This document shows, in pieces, positions 17,528 through 25,248 of a stretch of 64,000 bases of DNA (its first letter is position 1; every line of letters starts with the position of its first letter). The DNA lies in contig NZ_LIPD01000002.1 in NCBI RefSeq assembly GCF_001905545.1, positions 186,001 to 250,000 on the forward strand. Reading direction: 5' to 3'. The notes beneath the pieces were generated by a model. That model did not search any database, was not told the DNA's origin, and saw only the letters and a list, made by a program, of their open reading frames with translations. Source of the stretch: Streptomyces sp. CB02056 (GTDB lineage Bacteria; Actinomycetota; Actinomycetes; Streptomycetales; Streptomycetaceae). The position numbers were made by a program, and so were the translations under genes.

Positions 17528-18862
17528 GTGGTCAGTTCCAAGAGCCGCCGGACACCAGACCGGCGCACGTACGTTCTCGACACCAGCGTGCTCCTGGCGG
17601 ACCCGCTCGCCATGACCCGCTTCGAGGAGCACGAGGTCGTCCTCCCGGTGGTGGTCGTCACCGAGCTGGAGGCCAAGCGGCACCACCCGGAGCTGGGCTA
17701 CTTCGCCCGCCAGGCGCTGCGGCTGCTCGACGACTACCGCATCCGGCACGGCCGGCTCGACGAGCCGATCCCGGTCGGCGAGCTCGGCGGCACCATCCGG
17801 GTCGAGCTCAACCACTCCGACGTGTCGATACTGCCGGTCGGCTACCGGGCCGGCGGCGGTGAGGCGGACACCCGGATCCTCGCGGTCGCCCGCAACCTCC
17901 AGGCCGAGGGCTACGACGTCACCGTCGTGTCCAAGGACCTGCCGCTGCGGATCAAGGCCAGTTCGGTGGGCCTGCTCGCCGAGGAGTACCGGGCCGAGCT
18001 GGCGATCACCTCGGGCTGGACGGGCATGACCGAGCTGCACGTCCCGGCCGATCAGGTGGACGCGCTCTTCTCGGTCGGCCACGACGCGGGGGTGGACGTC
18101 GACGGGGCCGCCGAGCTGCCGGTCCACACCGGTCTGGTGCTGACCTCGGAGCGCGGCCGCGCGCTCGGCCGGGTTACCGGCGACGGCCGGGTGCGGCTGG
18201 TGCGCGGGGAGCGCGAGGCGTTCGGGCTGCGCGGGCGCAGCGCCGAGCAGCGGGTGGCGCTGGACCTGCTGCTCGACCCGGAGATCGGGATCGTCTCGAT
18301 GGGCGGCCGGGCCGGCACCGGGAAGTCGGCGCTGGCGCTGTGCGCGGGGCTGGAAGCGGTGCTGGAGCGGAGGCAGCACCGCAAGGTGATGGTCTTCCGG
18401 CCGCTGTACGCGGTCGGCGGGCAGGAGCTGGGCTACCTGCCCGGTTCCGAGGCGGAGAAGATGGGCCCCTGGGCGCAGGCGGTCTTCGACACCCTCTCCG
18501 CCGTCACCACCCCGGACGTGATCGAGGAGGTCATCTCCCGCGGGATGCTGGAGGTGCTGCCGCTGACCCACATCCGGGGGCGCTCGCTGCACGACGCCTT
18601 CGTGATCGTGGACGAGGCGCAGTCGCTGGAGCGGAACGTCCTGCTGACGGTGCTGTCCCGGATCGGCCAGGGCTCGCGGGTGGTGCTCACCCACGACGTG
18701 GCGCAGCGGGACAACCTCCGGGTGGGCCGCTACGACGGCGTGGTGGCGGTGGTGGAGAAGCTGAAGGGTCATCCGCTCTTCGCCCACATCACGCTCACCC
18801 GCTCGGAGCGTTCGCCGATCGCGGCGCTGGTCACGGAGATGCTGGAGGACATCCACCCGTGA
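17528..18862 (+). CDS. PhoH-family ATPase with N-terminal PIN domain (PhoH2-like)
   Basis: A 444-aa protein. Residues about 12-150 are a PIN nuclease-like domain ([42 protein letters not shown]) with the acidic residues expected for metal binding. The rest is a PhoH RecA-like ATPase with Walker [12 protein letters not shown] near residue 260 and Walker [10 protein letters not shown] near residue 360. Characterised PhoH2 proteins are RNA helicase/RNase fusions. GTG 17528 follows CTGGAGG. It is a single gene ending at a clear hairpin. Confidence 0.92.
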   Translation: MVSSKSRRTPDRRTYVLDTSVLLADPLAMTRFEEHEVVLPVVVVTELEAKRHHPELGYFARQALRLLDDYRIRHGRLDEPIPVGELGGTIRVELNHSDVSILPVGYRAGGGEADTRILAVARNLQAEGYDVTVVSKDLPLRIKASSVGLLAEEYRAELAITSGWTGMTELHVPADQVDALFSVGHDAGVDVDGAAELPVHTGLVLTSERGRALGRVTGDGRVRLVRGEREAFGLRGRSAEQRVALDLLLDPEIGIVSMGGRAGTGKSALALCAGLEAVLERRQHRKVMVFRPLYAVGGQELGYLPGSEAEKMGPWAQAVFDTLSAVTTPDVIEEVISRGMLEVLPLTHIRGRSLHDAFVIVDEAQSLERNVLLTVLSRIGQGSRVVLTHDVAQRDNLRVGRYDGVVAVVEKLKGHPLFAHITLTRSERSPIAALVTEMLEDIHP

Positions 18863-18909
18863 TCCGCCCTCCGAGGGCATAGTCGGACAATACGGTCAAC
18901 TCATGGCCG

Positions 18910-18937
18910 GGGGCCCGCTCCTGAGGGAGCGGGCCCC
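18910..18937 (+). terminator. phoH terminator
   Basis: GGGGCCCGCTCC and GGAGCGGGCCCC form a perfect 12-bp stem with loop TGAG, 48 bases after the phoH stop. Confidence 0.8.
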
Positions 18938-18991
18938 GTCCGTTTCATCACATCGAGTGCTTTCCGTCCGGGGAACTGCCGTGCGGTGAAT

Positions 18992-19005
18992 GTGACATGC
19001 GCCAC
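18992..19005. promoter_or_regulatory. Crp-like site upstream of the transglycosylase
   Basis: GTGACATGCGCCAC fits the Streptomyces Crp pattern GTG-N6-GNCAC exactly. It is about 310 bases before the transglycosylase start. A second structure, GTCCACC/GGTGGAC, lies at 19115-19138. I looked for a ydaO (c-di-AMP) riboswitch in this leader and did not recognise one. No gene is seen in 18938-19311. Confidence 0.5.
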
Positions 19006-19311
19006 GCGGGCGGGAATTGCGTCGACCGTACCCGGTGCGGCATGGTGAGGGTTCTGTCAGGCCCCGCGTACGGCGCGGCAGGGCTTCCGGCCACCGGAGG
19101 TCAGGCCCCGGAAGGTCCACCAACTCCGGTCGGTGGACGCACAATTGAAGAACGTTGAGCCGTACGCCGCCCGATTCCAACGCCTGGTCGACTCACCTCG
19201 GCCGGACGCCGGGCCAGCACCTCCCGTGACCAGTGCACCGTGCGGAGGTCAGTGTCAAGGGGCATGTTGCGCCCGTACGGTCACGCGTGGGCGATGCTGG
19301 AAGGAATCCAT

Positions 19312-20052
19312 GTGACTCGGATCTCGGTCCGGGGAGTCGCTGTGGCCTCCGCCACCGCCGTCACCGCTGTCGGTGCCGTCGTGGGCATGGCCTCGGGCAG
19401 CGAGGGCAAGACGACGCAGACGGTCGACGTCGCGGGCGCGACCCTGCTTGCCGAAGTCCCCTCTGGCGCCCAGGCGCAGACCATCAGTGACAACATCGGC
19501 CAGCAGGCATCCGCCCAGCAGGCCTCCGCCGACGCTGCCGCCAAGGCCGCCGCGGAGCAGAAGGCCGCCGAGGAGGCCGCGCGCCAGCAGGCCGCCGCGG
19601 ACGCCCAGGCGAAGGCTGACGCCCAGGCCAAGGCCGACGCGGAGAAGGCCGCCAAGGCCGCGGACGACAAGCGCAAGGCCGACGAGGCCGCCGCGAACCG
19701 TTCCAAGTCCCGCTCCGCGATGAGCGCGGTGGAGGACAGCGCGCCGCCCGTCTCGGTCAGCCCCGGCTCGGTCCAGGACCTGGCCCGGCAGATCGTCGGC
19801 AACGACGCGCAGTTCCAGTGCTTCAGTCAGATCGTGAAGCGCGAGAGCGGCTGGGACTACACCGCGACCAACAAGAGTTCCGGTGCCTACGGTCTGGTCC
19901 AGGCGCTGCCCGGCACCAAGATGGCCTCGGCCGGTGCCGACTGGCGCACCAACCCGGCCACCCAGATCAAGTGGGGCGTCGGCTACATGAACTCCCGCTA
20001 CGGCAGCCCCTGCGGTGCGTGGTCGTTCTGGCAGGCGCACAACTGGTACTAG
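19312..20052 (+). CDS. secreted lytic transglycosylase-like protein
   Basis: A 246-aa exported protein. Residues 1-30 are a signal or anchor helix. Residues about 65-140 are an Ala/Lys/Glu/Gln-rich coiled coil (repeats of AKADAQAKAD type). The last about 85 residues are a small lysozyme-fold transglycosylase domain: CFSQIVKRESGWDYTATNKSSGAYGLVQALPGTKM, whose Glu in KRESGW is the probable catalytic acid, ending GAWSFWQAHNWY. It should cleave peptidoglycan glycan strands in the wall. The GTG at 19312 follows GGAAGGA. A Crp-like site lies far upstream; it is terminated by a long hairpin. Confidence 0.87.
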   Translation: MTRISVRGVAVASATAVTAVGAVVGMASGSEGKTTQTVDVAGATLLAEVPSGAQAQTISDNIGQQASAQQASADAAAKAAAEQKAAEEAARQQAAADAQAKADAQAKADAEKAAKAADDKRKADEAAANRSKSRSAMSAVEDSAPPVSVSPGSVQDLARQIVGNDAQFQCFSQIVKRESGWDYTATNKSSGAYGLVQALPGTKMASAGADWRTNPATQIKWGVGYMNSRYGSPCGAWSFWQAHNWY

Positions 20053-20086
20053 GAAACGGCTGCCGCTCCGGCGGCGCGGTTCCACC

Positions 20087-20131
20087 CGGCCCCCGGCCGT
20101 TCGCCCTCCTCGGGCGAGCGACCGGGGGCCG
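20087..20131 (+). terminator. transglycosylase terminator
   Basis: A 19-base stem (CGGCCCCCGGCCGTTCGCC with GGCGAGCGACCGGGGGCCG, one mismatch and one wobble) lies 34 bases after the stop. Confidence 0.8.
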
Positions 20132-20561
20132 TGGCGTTCTCCGGCCAGGACGTTCTCCGGTTCGGCTGTTCTTCGGTTCGCGGCGAGGGGGCGGACCGCG
20201 CCGCCCGGGCGGCGCTGACCAGTGCGCCCTCGGGCGGTGCGGCCCCGGTTGCGGACGCGGGGCGCGGGGAGGGGTCCTGGTTGCTCCCCGCACCGGCCGG
20301 TCCGCCGGCAGTTGGCCGTGGGGCGACCTCGGCGGCTGGGCTCCGGGGTCTCGTCCCGACTCCTCCCCGGTGAACCGTGTCCGAAACCGCATGGAACCTT
20401 GCGTTTTGTCCGGTTCATCGGGATGGACGGTTCGAGTCGAACGGACCGGCGACCGGACTCGCCGCTCCTCCGGCGGGTAGCGTCATCCCTGACGGCCGCG
20501 GCAGGACCCGCGGCGTACCGCCGGACACGGCGGGTTCGGCAGGGGAGCGGTGGTAGCGAGG
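20132..20561. other. gap with no recognised gene
   Basis: About 430 GC-rich bases before the AI-2E family transporter. Open frames here have shadow-type Arg/Gly/Pro composition and no convincing ribosome site. A promoter for the transporter is presumably within the last 150 bases; no distinct motif is recognised. Confidence 0.5.
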
Positions 20562-22115
20562 ATGGCGCGGGGCGGAAAGGCCTTCAAGGCCGTGGCCAAG
20601 GGCATGGCCGTGGTGGCGAGCGCGGCCGCCGTGATCGAACGGCGCCGGCGTGCCGCGATGGCGGCCGACCCGCACGAACCGGCACTCCCGGCACTGGCCG
20701 AAGGGCCGGTGCCGGCGCTCGTGGACGGGCACGTCCCGGCACTCGTCGAGGCGCCGGGCCCCGTCCCGGTCCCGCGGGCCGTTCCGGTGCCGCAGGCCGA
20801 CCCGGCCCCGGCGGCCGAGCCGGTCCCGCCGTCCGCCGCGCCGGCCCCGACGGCTCCGGTGGCCCAACCGGCCCCGGCCGCCCCGGCCGCGCACGTCGGG
20901 CTCGGGCGGGAGTACCACCCCGGCCGCCCGGCCACGCCCGCCGAGGCGGTGCCGTGGGGCCTGCGGGTGGCCGCCGAGTCGACCTGGCGGCTGCTGCTGC
21001 TCGGCGCCGCGCTCTACGTCGTCTTCTACGTGGTCGACATGCTGCGGCTGGTGGCCTTCTCGGTGCTGGCCTCGCTGCTGATCACCGCGCTGCTGGAGCC
21101 CTCGGTCTCCTGGCTGCGCCGGCACGGCGTGCCGCGCTCGCTGGCGGCCGGCGGGGTCTTCCTCAGCGGTCTGGCCGGGATCGGGCTGGTCGGCTGGTTC
21201 GTCGTCTGGCAGGTGTCGACCAACCTCTCGGACGTCACCACCCAGGTGAAGACCGGCGTCAACCAGCTGCGGGACTGGCTGGTCACCGGGCCGCTGCACC
21301 TGACCCAGCAGCAGATCACCGACTTCGCCAACCAGATCACCAAGGCCATCACCACCAACACCGATCAGCTCACCTCGGCCTCGATCACCGGCGCGCAGAT
21401 CGCCGTCGAGGTGCTGACCGCGCTGCTGATGACCTTCTTCACCACCTTCTTCTTCCTCTACGACGGCGCGAAGATCTGGAACTGGGCGCTGCGCGGCCTG
21501 CCCCGGCACTCCCGGTTCGCCATGGCCGGGGCCGGCCCGAAGGCCTGGGCGACGCTCACCGCCTATGTGCGCGGCACGGTCTGCGTGGCCTTCATCGACG
21601 CACTCTGCATCGGCATCGGCGTCGACCTGCTGGGCGTGCCGCTGGCGCTGCCGCTGGCCGTGATCATCTTCCTGGGCGCCTTCGTCCCACTGGTCGGCGC
21701 GCTGATCACCGGCACCGTGGCGGTGCTGATCGCGCTGGTCACCCAGGGGCCGTGGACGGCGCTGATGGTGCTGGTGGTGCTGGTCGCGGTGATGCAGGTG
21801 GAGAGCCACATCCTCCAGCCGCTGATCCTCGGCCGGGCCGTCCGGGTCCACCCGCTCGGCGTCGTCCTCGGCGTCGCGGCCGGCGGCATCATCGGCGGCA
21901 TCGGCGGCGCGGTGGTCGCCGTCCCGCTGATCGCCGTCACCAACACCGTGGTCGCCCACCTGCGCCGTCGCAACGAGGCCGGCCAGGCCGTCTTCACCGC
22001 GCTCGAAGCCGCCCGTGAGGCCGCCGAGCGCACGGCGGGGCGCACGGCCGAACCCGCCGCCGAGCGCACCGCGGCCGCCCACCCCGCCCCGTCGGCCGCG
22101 CCCGCCACCGACTGA
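20562..22115 (+). CDS. AI-2E family transporter-like membrane protein
   Basis: A 517-aa polytopic protein of the AI-2E family (PF01594). Residues about 1-110 are an unusually long Pro/Ala-rich cytoplasmic extension. About eight helices follow, with the family stretch MQVESHILQPLILGRAVRVHPLGVV near the end and GGIIGGIGGAVVAVPLIAV as the last helices. Some family members have been reported as exporters or Na+/H+ antiporters; the substrate here is unknown. ATG 20562 is preferred to GTG 20550 because AGGGGAG is only two bases from the latter. It ends with an Ala/Glu/Arg-rich tail and converges on ahpD. Confidence 0.85.
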   Translation: MARGGKAFKAVAKGMAVVASAAAVIERRRRAAMAADPHEPALPALAEGPVPALVDGHVPALVEAPGPVPVPRAVPVPQADPAPAAEPVPPSAAPAPTAPVAQPAPAAPAAHVGLGREYHPGRPATPAEAVPWGLRVAAESTWRLLLLGAALYVVFYVVDMLRLVAFSVLASLLITALLEPSVSWLRRHGVPRSLAAGGVFLSGLAGIGLVGWFVVWQVSTNLSDVTTQVKTGVNQLRDWLVTGPLHLTQQQITDFANQITKAITTNTDQLTSASITGAQIAVEVLTALLMTFFTTFFFLYDGAKIWNWALRGLPRHSRFAMAGAGPKAWATLTAYVRGTVCVAFIDALCIGIGVDLLGVPLALPLAVIIFLGAFVPLVGALITGTVAVLIALVTQGPWTALMVLVVLVAVMQVESHILQPLILGRAVRVHPLGVVLGVAAGGIIGGIGGAVVAVPLIAVTNTVVAHLRRRNEAGQAVFTALEAAREAAERTAGRTAEPAAERTAAAHPAPSAAPATD

Positions 22116-22153
22116 CCCCCCGCCGTGCCGGGGCGACCGGCGCGGGAGAACGA

Positions 22154-22196
22154 CGACGGGCCCCTCGCGGACATGGTGTCCGGGAGGGGCCCGTCG
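22154..22196. terminator. bidirectional terminator
   Basis: CGACGGGCCCCTC and GAGGGGCCCGTCG (13 bp) enclose a second small stem CGGACA/TGTCCG, between the convergent transporter and ahpD genes. Confidence 0.82.
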
Positions 22197-22211
22197 GGGT
22201 GCCGGGGTGCG

Positions 22212-22754
22212 TCAGGCGGTGACGTCCGCCAGGGCGGCCTCGGAGTCGAGGACGCCGGCCACGGCCTGGAGGACGGCGGCGATCTTCATCGAGGCCTGGA
22301 CGACCTCGCGCTCGACGCCGGCCTTGCGCAGCACGGCCTCGTGCGAGTCGAGGCACTGGCCGCAGCCGTTGATGGCCGAGACCGCGAAGCACCAGAGCTC
22401 GAAGTCGACCTTCTCGACGCCCGGGGTGCCGATGATGTTCATCCGCAGACCGGCCCGCATCGTGCTGTACTCCTTGTCGGAGAGCAGGTGCAGCGTCCGG
22501 TAGTAGACGTTGTTCATCCCCATGATCGCGGCCGCGCCCTTGGCGGCGGTGTACGCCTCCGGGGAGAGGTTGGCCTTGGCCTCGGGCTCCAGCTCGCGCA
22601 GCAGGCCGGGGCTGCGGGTGGCCATCGCGCAGGACAGCACGGTGCCCCAGAGCTGCTGGGCGGGGAGGTCGGAGTTGCCGATGACCGAGCCCAGGTTGAG
22701 CTTGAGGTCCTTGGCGTAGTCCGGGAGGGCGGCCTTCAGGTCGTCGAGAGCCAT
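22212..22754 (-). CDS. ahpD: alkyl hydroperoxide reductase AhpD
   Basis: A 180-aa carboxymuconolactone-decarboxylase-fold protein. The redox motif is C131-G-Q-C134 followed by H138 ([12 protein letters not shown]), exactly the AhpD arrangement. In actinobacteria AhpD passes electrons from the dihydrolipoamide system to AhpC, so that organic peroxides and H2O2 are reduced in the cytoplasm. Its ATG lies 3 bases after the ahpC stop, so the two are one operon, read divergently from oxyR. Confidence 0.96.
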   Translation of the reverse strand: MALDDLKAALPDYAKDLKLNLGSVIGNSDLPAQQLWGTVLSCAMATRSPGLLRELEPEAKANLSPEAYTAAKGAAAIMGMNNVYYRTLHLLSDKEYSTMRAGLRMNIIGTPGVEKVDFELWCFAVSAINGCGQCLDSHEAVLRKAGVEREVVQASMKIAAVLQAVAGVLDSEAALADVTA

Positions 22755-22757
22755 GGG

Positions 22758-23309
22758 TCAGCCCGCCAGCAGGGCCTGGGCGTCGAGGGTGTCCTCGCCC
22801 TTGTTCCAGTTGCACGGGCACAGCTCGTCGGTCTGCAGGGCGTCCAGCACCCGCAGGACCTCCTTGGGGTTACGGCCGACGGAGCCGGCGGTGACCATGA
22901 CGAACTGGATCTCGTTGTTCGGGTCGACGATGAAGACGGCGCGCTGGGCGGTGCCGTCCTCGCCCTCGACGCCGCAGGCGCGCATCAGCTCGTGCTTGAT
23001 GTCGGCCAGCATCGGGAAGGGCAGGTCGCGCAGGTCCTTGTGGTCCTTGCGCCAGGCGTGGTGCACGAACTCGGAGTCGCCGGAGACGCCGAGGATCTGG
23101 GCGTCGCGGTCGGCGAACTCGTCGTTCAGCTTGCCGAACGCGGCGATCTCGGTCGGGCAGACGAAGGTGAAGTCCATCGGCCAGAAGAAGACGACCTTCC
23201 ACTTGCCCTCGTAGGACTTGTGGTCGATGTCGGCGAAGGCGCTCGCGGCATCCAGGTCGACACAGGCCTTGAGGTCGAACTCGGGGAACTTGTCACCGAT
23301 CGTGAGCAC
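22758..23309 (-). CDS. ahpC: peroxiredoxin AhpC
   Basis: A 183-aa typical two-Cys peroxiredoxin. The peroxidatic Cys is C51 in DFTFVCPTEI, and the C-terminal CPCNW near residue 172 carries the resolving Cys. It reduces H2O2, alkyl peroxides and peroxynitrite and is recycled by AhpD. The GTG start at 23309 follows a GGAGAA site. The leader carries a perfect 17-bp palindrome at 23344-23360, and the gene faces oxyR, its expected activator, across 191 bases. Confidence 0.96.
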   Translation of the reverse strand: MLTIGDKFPEFDLKACVDLDAASAFADIDHKSYEGKWKVVFFWPMDFTFVCPTEIAAFGKLNDEFADRDAQILGVSGDSEFVHHAWRKDHKDLRDLPFPMLADIKHELMRACGVEGEDGTAQRAVFIVDPNNEIQFVMVTAGSVGRNPKEVLRVLDALQTDELCPCNWNKGEDTLDAQALLAG

Positions 23310-23343
23310 GTTCGCTTCTCCTGAAGTGAGATGAGGGGAGCTT

Positions 23344-23360
23344 TGTCCGGAATCCGGACA
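23344..23360. promoter_or_regulatory. perfect palindrome in the ahpC leader
   Basis: TGTCCGGA-A-TCCGGACA has perfect eight-base arms around one central base, 34 bases upstream of the ahpC GTG. It does not resemble the OxyR motif and would suit a separate dimeric repressor. Confidence 0.55.
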
Positions 23361-23384
23361 CCGCTCACAGTTCCACATCGTGGA

Positions 23385-23426
23385 CTGATCAGGGAAATAG
23401 CTACACTGGATGTGTCTGATCGGAGA
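23385..23426. promoter_or_regulatory. candidate OxyR region with direct repeat
   Basis: CTGATCAGGGA (23385-23395) and CTGATCGGAGA (23416-23426) are direct repeats 31 bases apart. They flank AATAGC and TACACT in the centre of the oxyR-ahpC gap, where OxyR tetramers bind in related genomes. Confidence 0.45.
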
Positions 23427-23500
23427 TTGTTATCAGTAGCGAATCCCCCACGTCGCGGCCGGGTTCCCGCAGGAGCGGCGGCACGAAGGCCGACCCGACT

Positions 23501-24451
23501 GTGTCGAGCGCCACAGTCCGCAGCCCGCGCACCCCGACCGTCGCCCAGCTGCGGGCCTTCGTCGCGGTGGCCGAGCACCGGCACTTCCGGGAGGCCGCCG
23601 CCGCCACCGGGACCAGCCAGCCCGCGCTGTCCGGGGCGGTCGCGGCGCTGGAGGAGTCGCTGGGCGCACAACTGGTCGAGCGTACGACGCGCAAGGTGAT
23701 TGTCACCCCATTGGGGGAGCGCGTGCACCAGCACGCCCGCCGGGTGCTCGCCTCGCTGCAGGCCCTCACCGAGGAGGTCGAGGCCGCCCGCCGCCCGTTC
23801 ACCGGGCCGTTGCACCTCGGCGTCATCCCGACCGTCGCGCCCTACCTGCTGCCCACCGTGCTGCGGCTGGTCCGCGACCGCTTCCCGGACCTGGAGCCGC
23901 ACGTCCACGAGGAGCGCACCCCCTCGCTGCTGGAGGGCCTGGCCGCCGGGCGGCTGGACGTCCTGCTGCTCGCGCTGCCGGCCGGCGGGACCTCGCCGAC
24001 CAGGGACATCCCGCTGTTCGACGAGGACTTCGTCCTGCTCACGCCGCCCACCCACCCGCTCGCCGGTCGGATCGACGTACCGCGCGACGTGCTGCTCGAC
24101 CTGGAGGTCCTGCTGCTGGAGGAGGGCCACTGCCTGCGCGACCAGGCGCTGGACATCTGCCGCGAGGTCGGCGCCGACCCGGCGGGCTCGACCACCCGGG
24201 CGGCCGGCCTGTCCACCCTGGTCCAGCTGGTCGCCGGCGGCCTCGGGGTGACCCTGCTGCCCGCCACCGCACTGGACGTCGAGGCCGGGCGCACCGACCG
24301 GCTGGCCGCCGTCCGCTTCGCCGCCCCGGCGCCCGGCCGCCGGATCGGGCTGGCCGTCCGGCCGGGCTCGGCCCGCAGCGCCGAGTACGAGCGCTTCGCG
24401 GCCGCGCTGCGCGAGGTGCTGGTGGAGCTGCCGGTCCGGATCGTGTCCTAG
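23501..24451 (+). CDS. oxyR: hydrogen peroxide sensor and LysR-type regulator OxyR
   Basis: A 316-aa LysR-family protein. The HTH spans residues about 12-70 (AFVAVAEHRHFREAAAATGTSQPALSGAVAALEE), followed by a periplasmic-binding-protein-like sensor domain. C211 (EEGHCLRDQALDICRE) and C220 have the nine-residue spacing of the E. coli C199-C208 redox pair, so thiol-based peroxide sensing is expected. It is divergent from ahpC-ahpD, the standard target. GTG 23501 has only a weak ribosome site (CGAAGG). It converges on the TetR gene with 13 bases between stops. Confidence 0.94.
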   Translation: MSSATVRSPRTPTVAQLRAFVAVAEHRHFREAAAATGTSQPALSGAVAALEESLGAQLVERTTRKVIVTPLGERVHQHARRVLASLQALTEEVEAARRPFTGPLHLGVIPTVAPYLLPTVLRLVRDRFPDLEPHVHEERTPSLLEGLAAGRLDVLLLALPAGGTSPTRDIPLFDEDFVLLTPPTHPLAGRIDVPRDVLLDLEVLLLEEGHCLRDQALDICREVGADPAGSTTRAAGLSTLVQLVAGGLGVTLLPATALDVEAGRTDRLAAVRFAAPAPGRRIGLAVRPGSARSAEYERFAAALREVLVELPVRIVS

Positions 24452-24464
24452 GGCCAGTCCCGGC

Positions 24465-25124
24465 TCAGAGCCCGTCCCGGTCCCCGTGCCAGCCCGGCTC
24501 GGGGCGGGCGGCCGGGGTGCCCAGGCAGAGCCCGACCGTCGTGGCGACCAGCAGCTCCAGCGCCTCCAGGGTGTCCGGGTCGGGCCGGTCGCCGGGGTTG
24601 CGCAGGGTCAGGTGGCGGGCCGTCAGGCCGTCGAAGCCGCCGAGGAAGTGGACGGCGATCCGGCGGGCGGGCAGTGCCAGGGTCAGGCCGTGGGCGGCCG
24701 CGAGGGCGTCGAGCATCTCGACGGCGGTGCCCTCGATGTCGTGCTGCATCTCCAGCATGATCTCCCGCATGTCCGGGTCGCGCAGCGCCAGCGCCCCGAA
24801 CTCGCTCAGCAGCACGCAGTGCCCGTGCTCGCCGGTGGCGGCCTCCCAGAGCGCCTGCACCAGGGTGCGGACCTGCTCGCCGAACGCGCCGTCGCCCGGG
24901 GAGGCGGCGCGCACCTCGCCGACGAAGTCGGAGGTCAGCCGCTCGACGATCGCCCGGTAGAGGTCCTTCTTGGTGCCGAAGGTGTAGTGCACCGTCGCCT
25001 GCGCCACGCCCAGCTCGGCCGCGATCGCGCGGGTGCTGCCGGCCGCGATCCCCTCCCTGGTCATCAGGTCGATGGCGGCCTGGACCAGTTGCGGTCGGCG
25101 TTCGGAGGCGGGGACGTGTGCCAT
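24465..25124 (-). CDS. TetR-family repressor of the MMPL transporter
   Basis: A 219-aa TetR/AcrR protein. The N-terminal HTH lies within residues about 10-55 (AIDLMTREGIAAGSTRAIAAELGVAQATVHYTFGTKKDLY), with the TVHYTF-TKKDLY end typical of the family. A helical ligand-binding domain follows. It diverges from the MMPL gene with 124 bases between starts, and a perfect inverted repeat sits in that gap, so it most likely represses both itself and the transporter until a small molecule binds. Confidence 0.92.
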   Translation of the reverse strand: MAHVPASERRPQLVQAAIDLMTREGIAAGSTRAIAAELGVAQATVHYTFGTKKDLYRAIVERLTSDFVGEVRAASPGDGAFGEQVRTLVQALWEAATGEHGHCVLLSEFGALALRDPDMREIMLEMQHDIEGTAVEMLDALAAAHGLTLALPARRIAVHFLGGFDGLTARHLTLRNPGDRPDPDTLEALELLVATTVGLCLGTPAARPEPGWHGDRDGL

Positions 25125-25177
25125 CCCGCCAGGGTAGCGCCATGGTCGGGCAACTGCGTCGCACGATCTTGTCGGCC

Positions 25178-25199
25178 AACTTTGTCACCCGACAAAGTT
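25178..25199. promoter_or_regulatory. TetR operator between tetR and mmpL
   Basis: AACTTTGTC and GACAAAGTT are perfect nine-base arms with spacer ACCC. A partly overlapping TTGTCGG/CCGACAA pair (25169-25195) could hold a second dimer. Confidence 0.75.
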
Positions 25200-25248
25200 C
25201 GGTCTACGGTGGGACGCGACCTGCCCTGACCGACCCGAGGGACCGCCG

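Noticed and set aside
18938..19311. ydaO (c-di-AMP) riboswitch in the transglycosylase leader
   Set aside because: Expected for many streptomycete wall hydrolases, but I could not find its conserved elements; only a Crp-like site and a short hairpin are visible.
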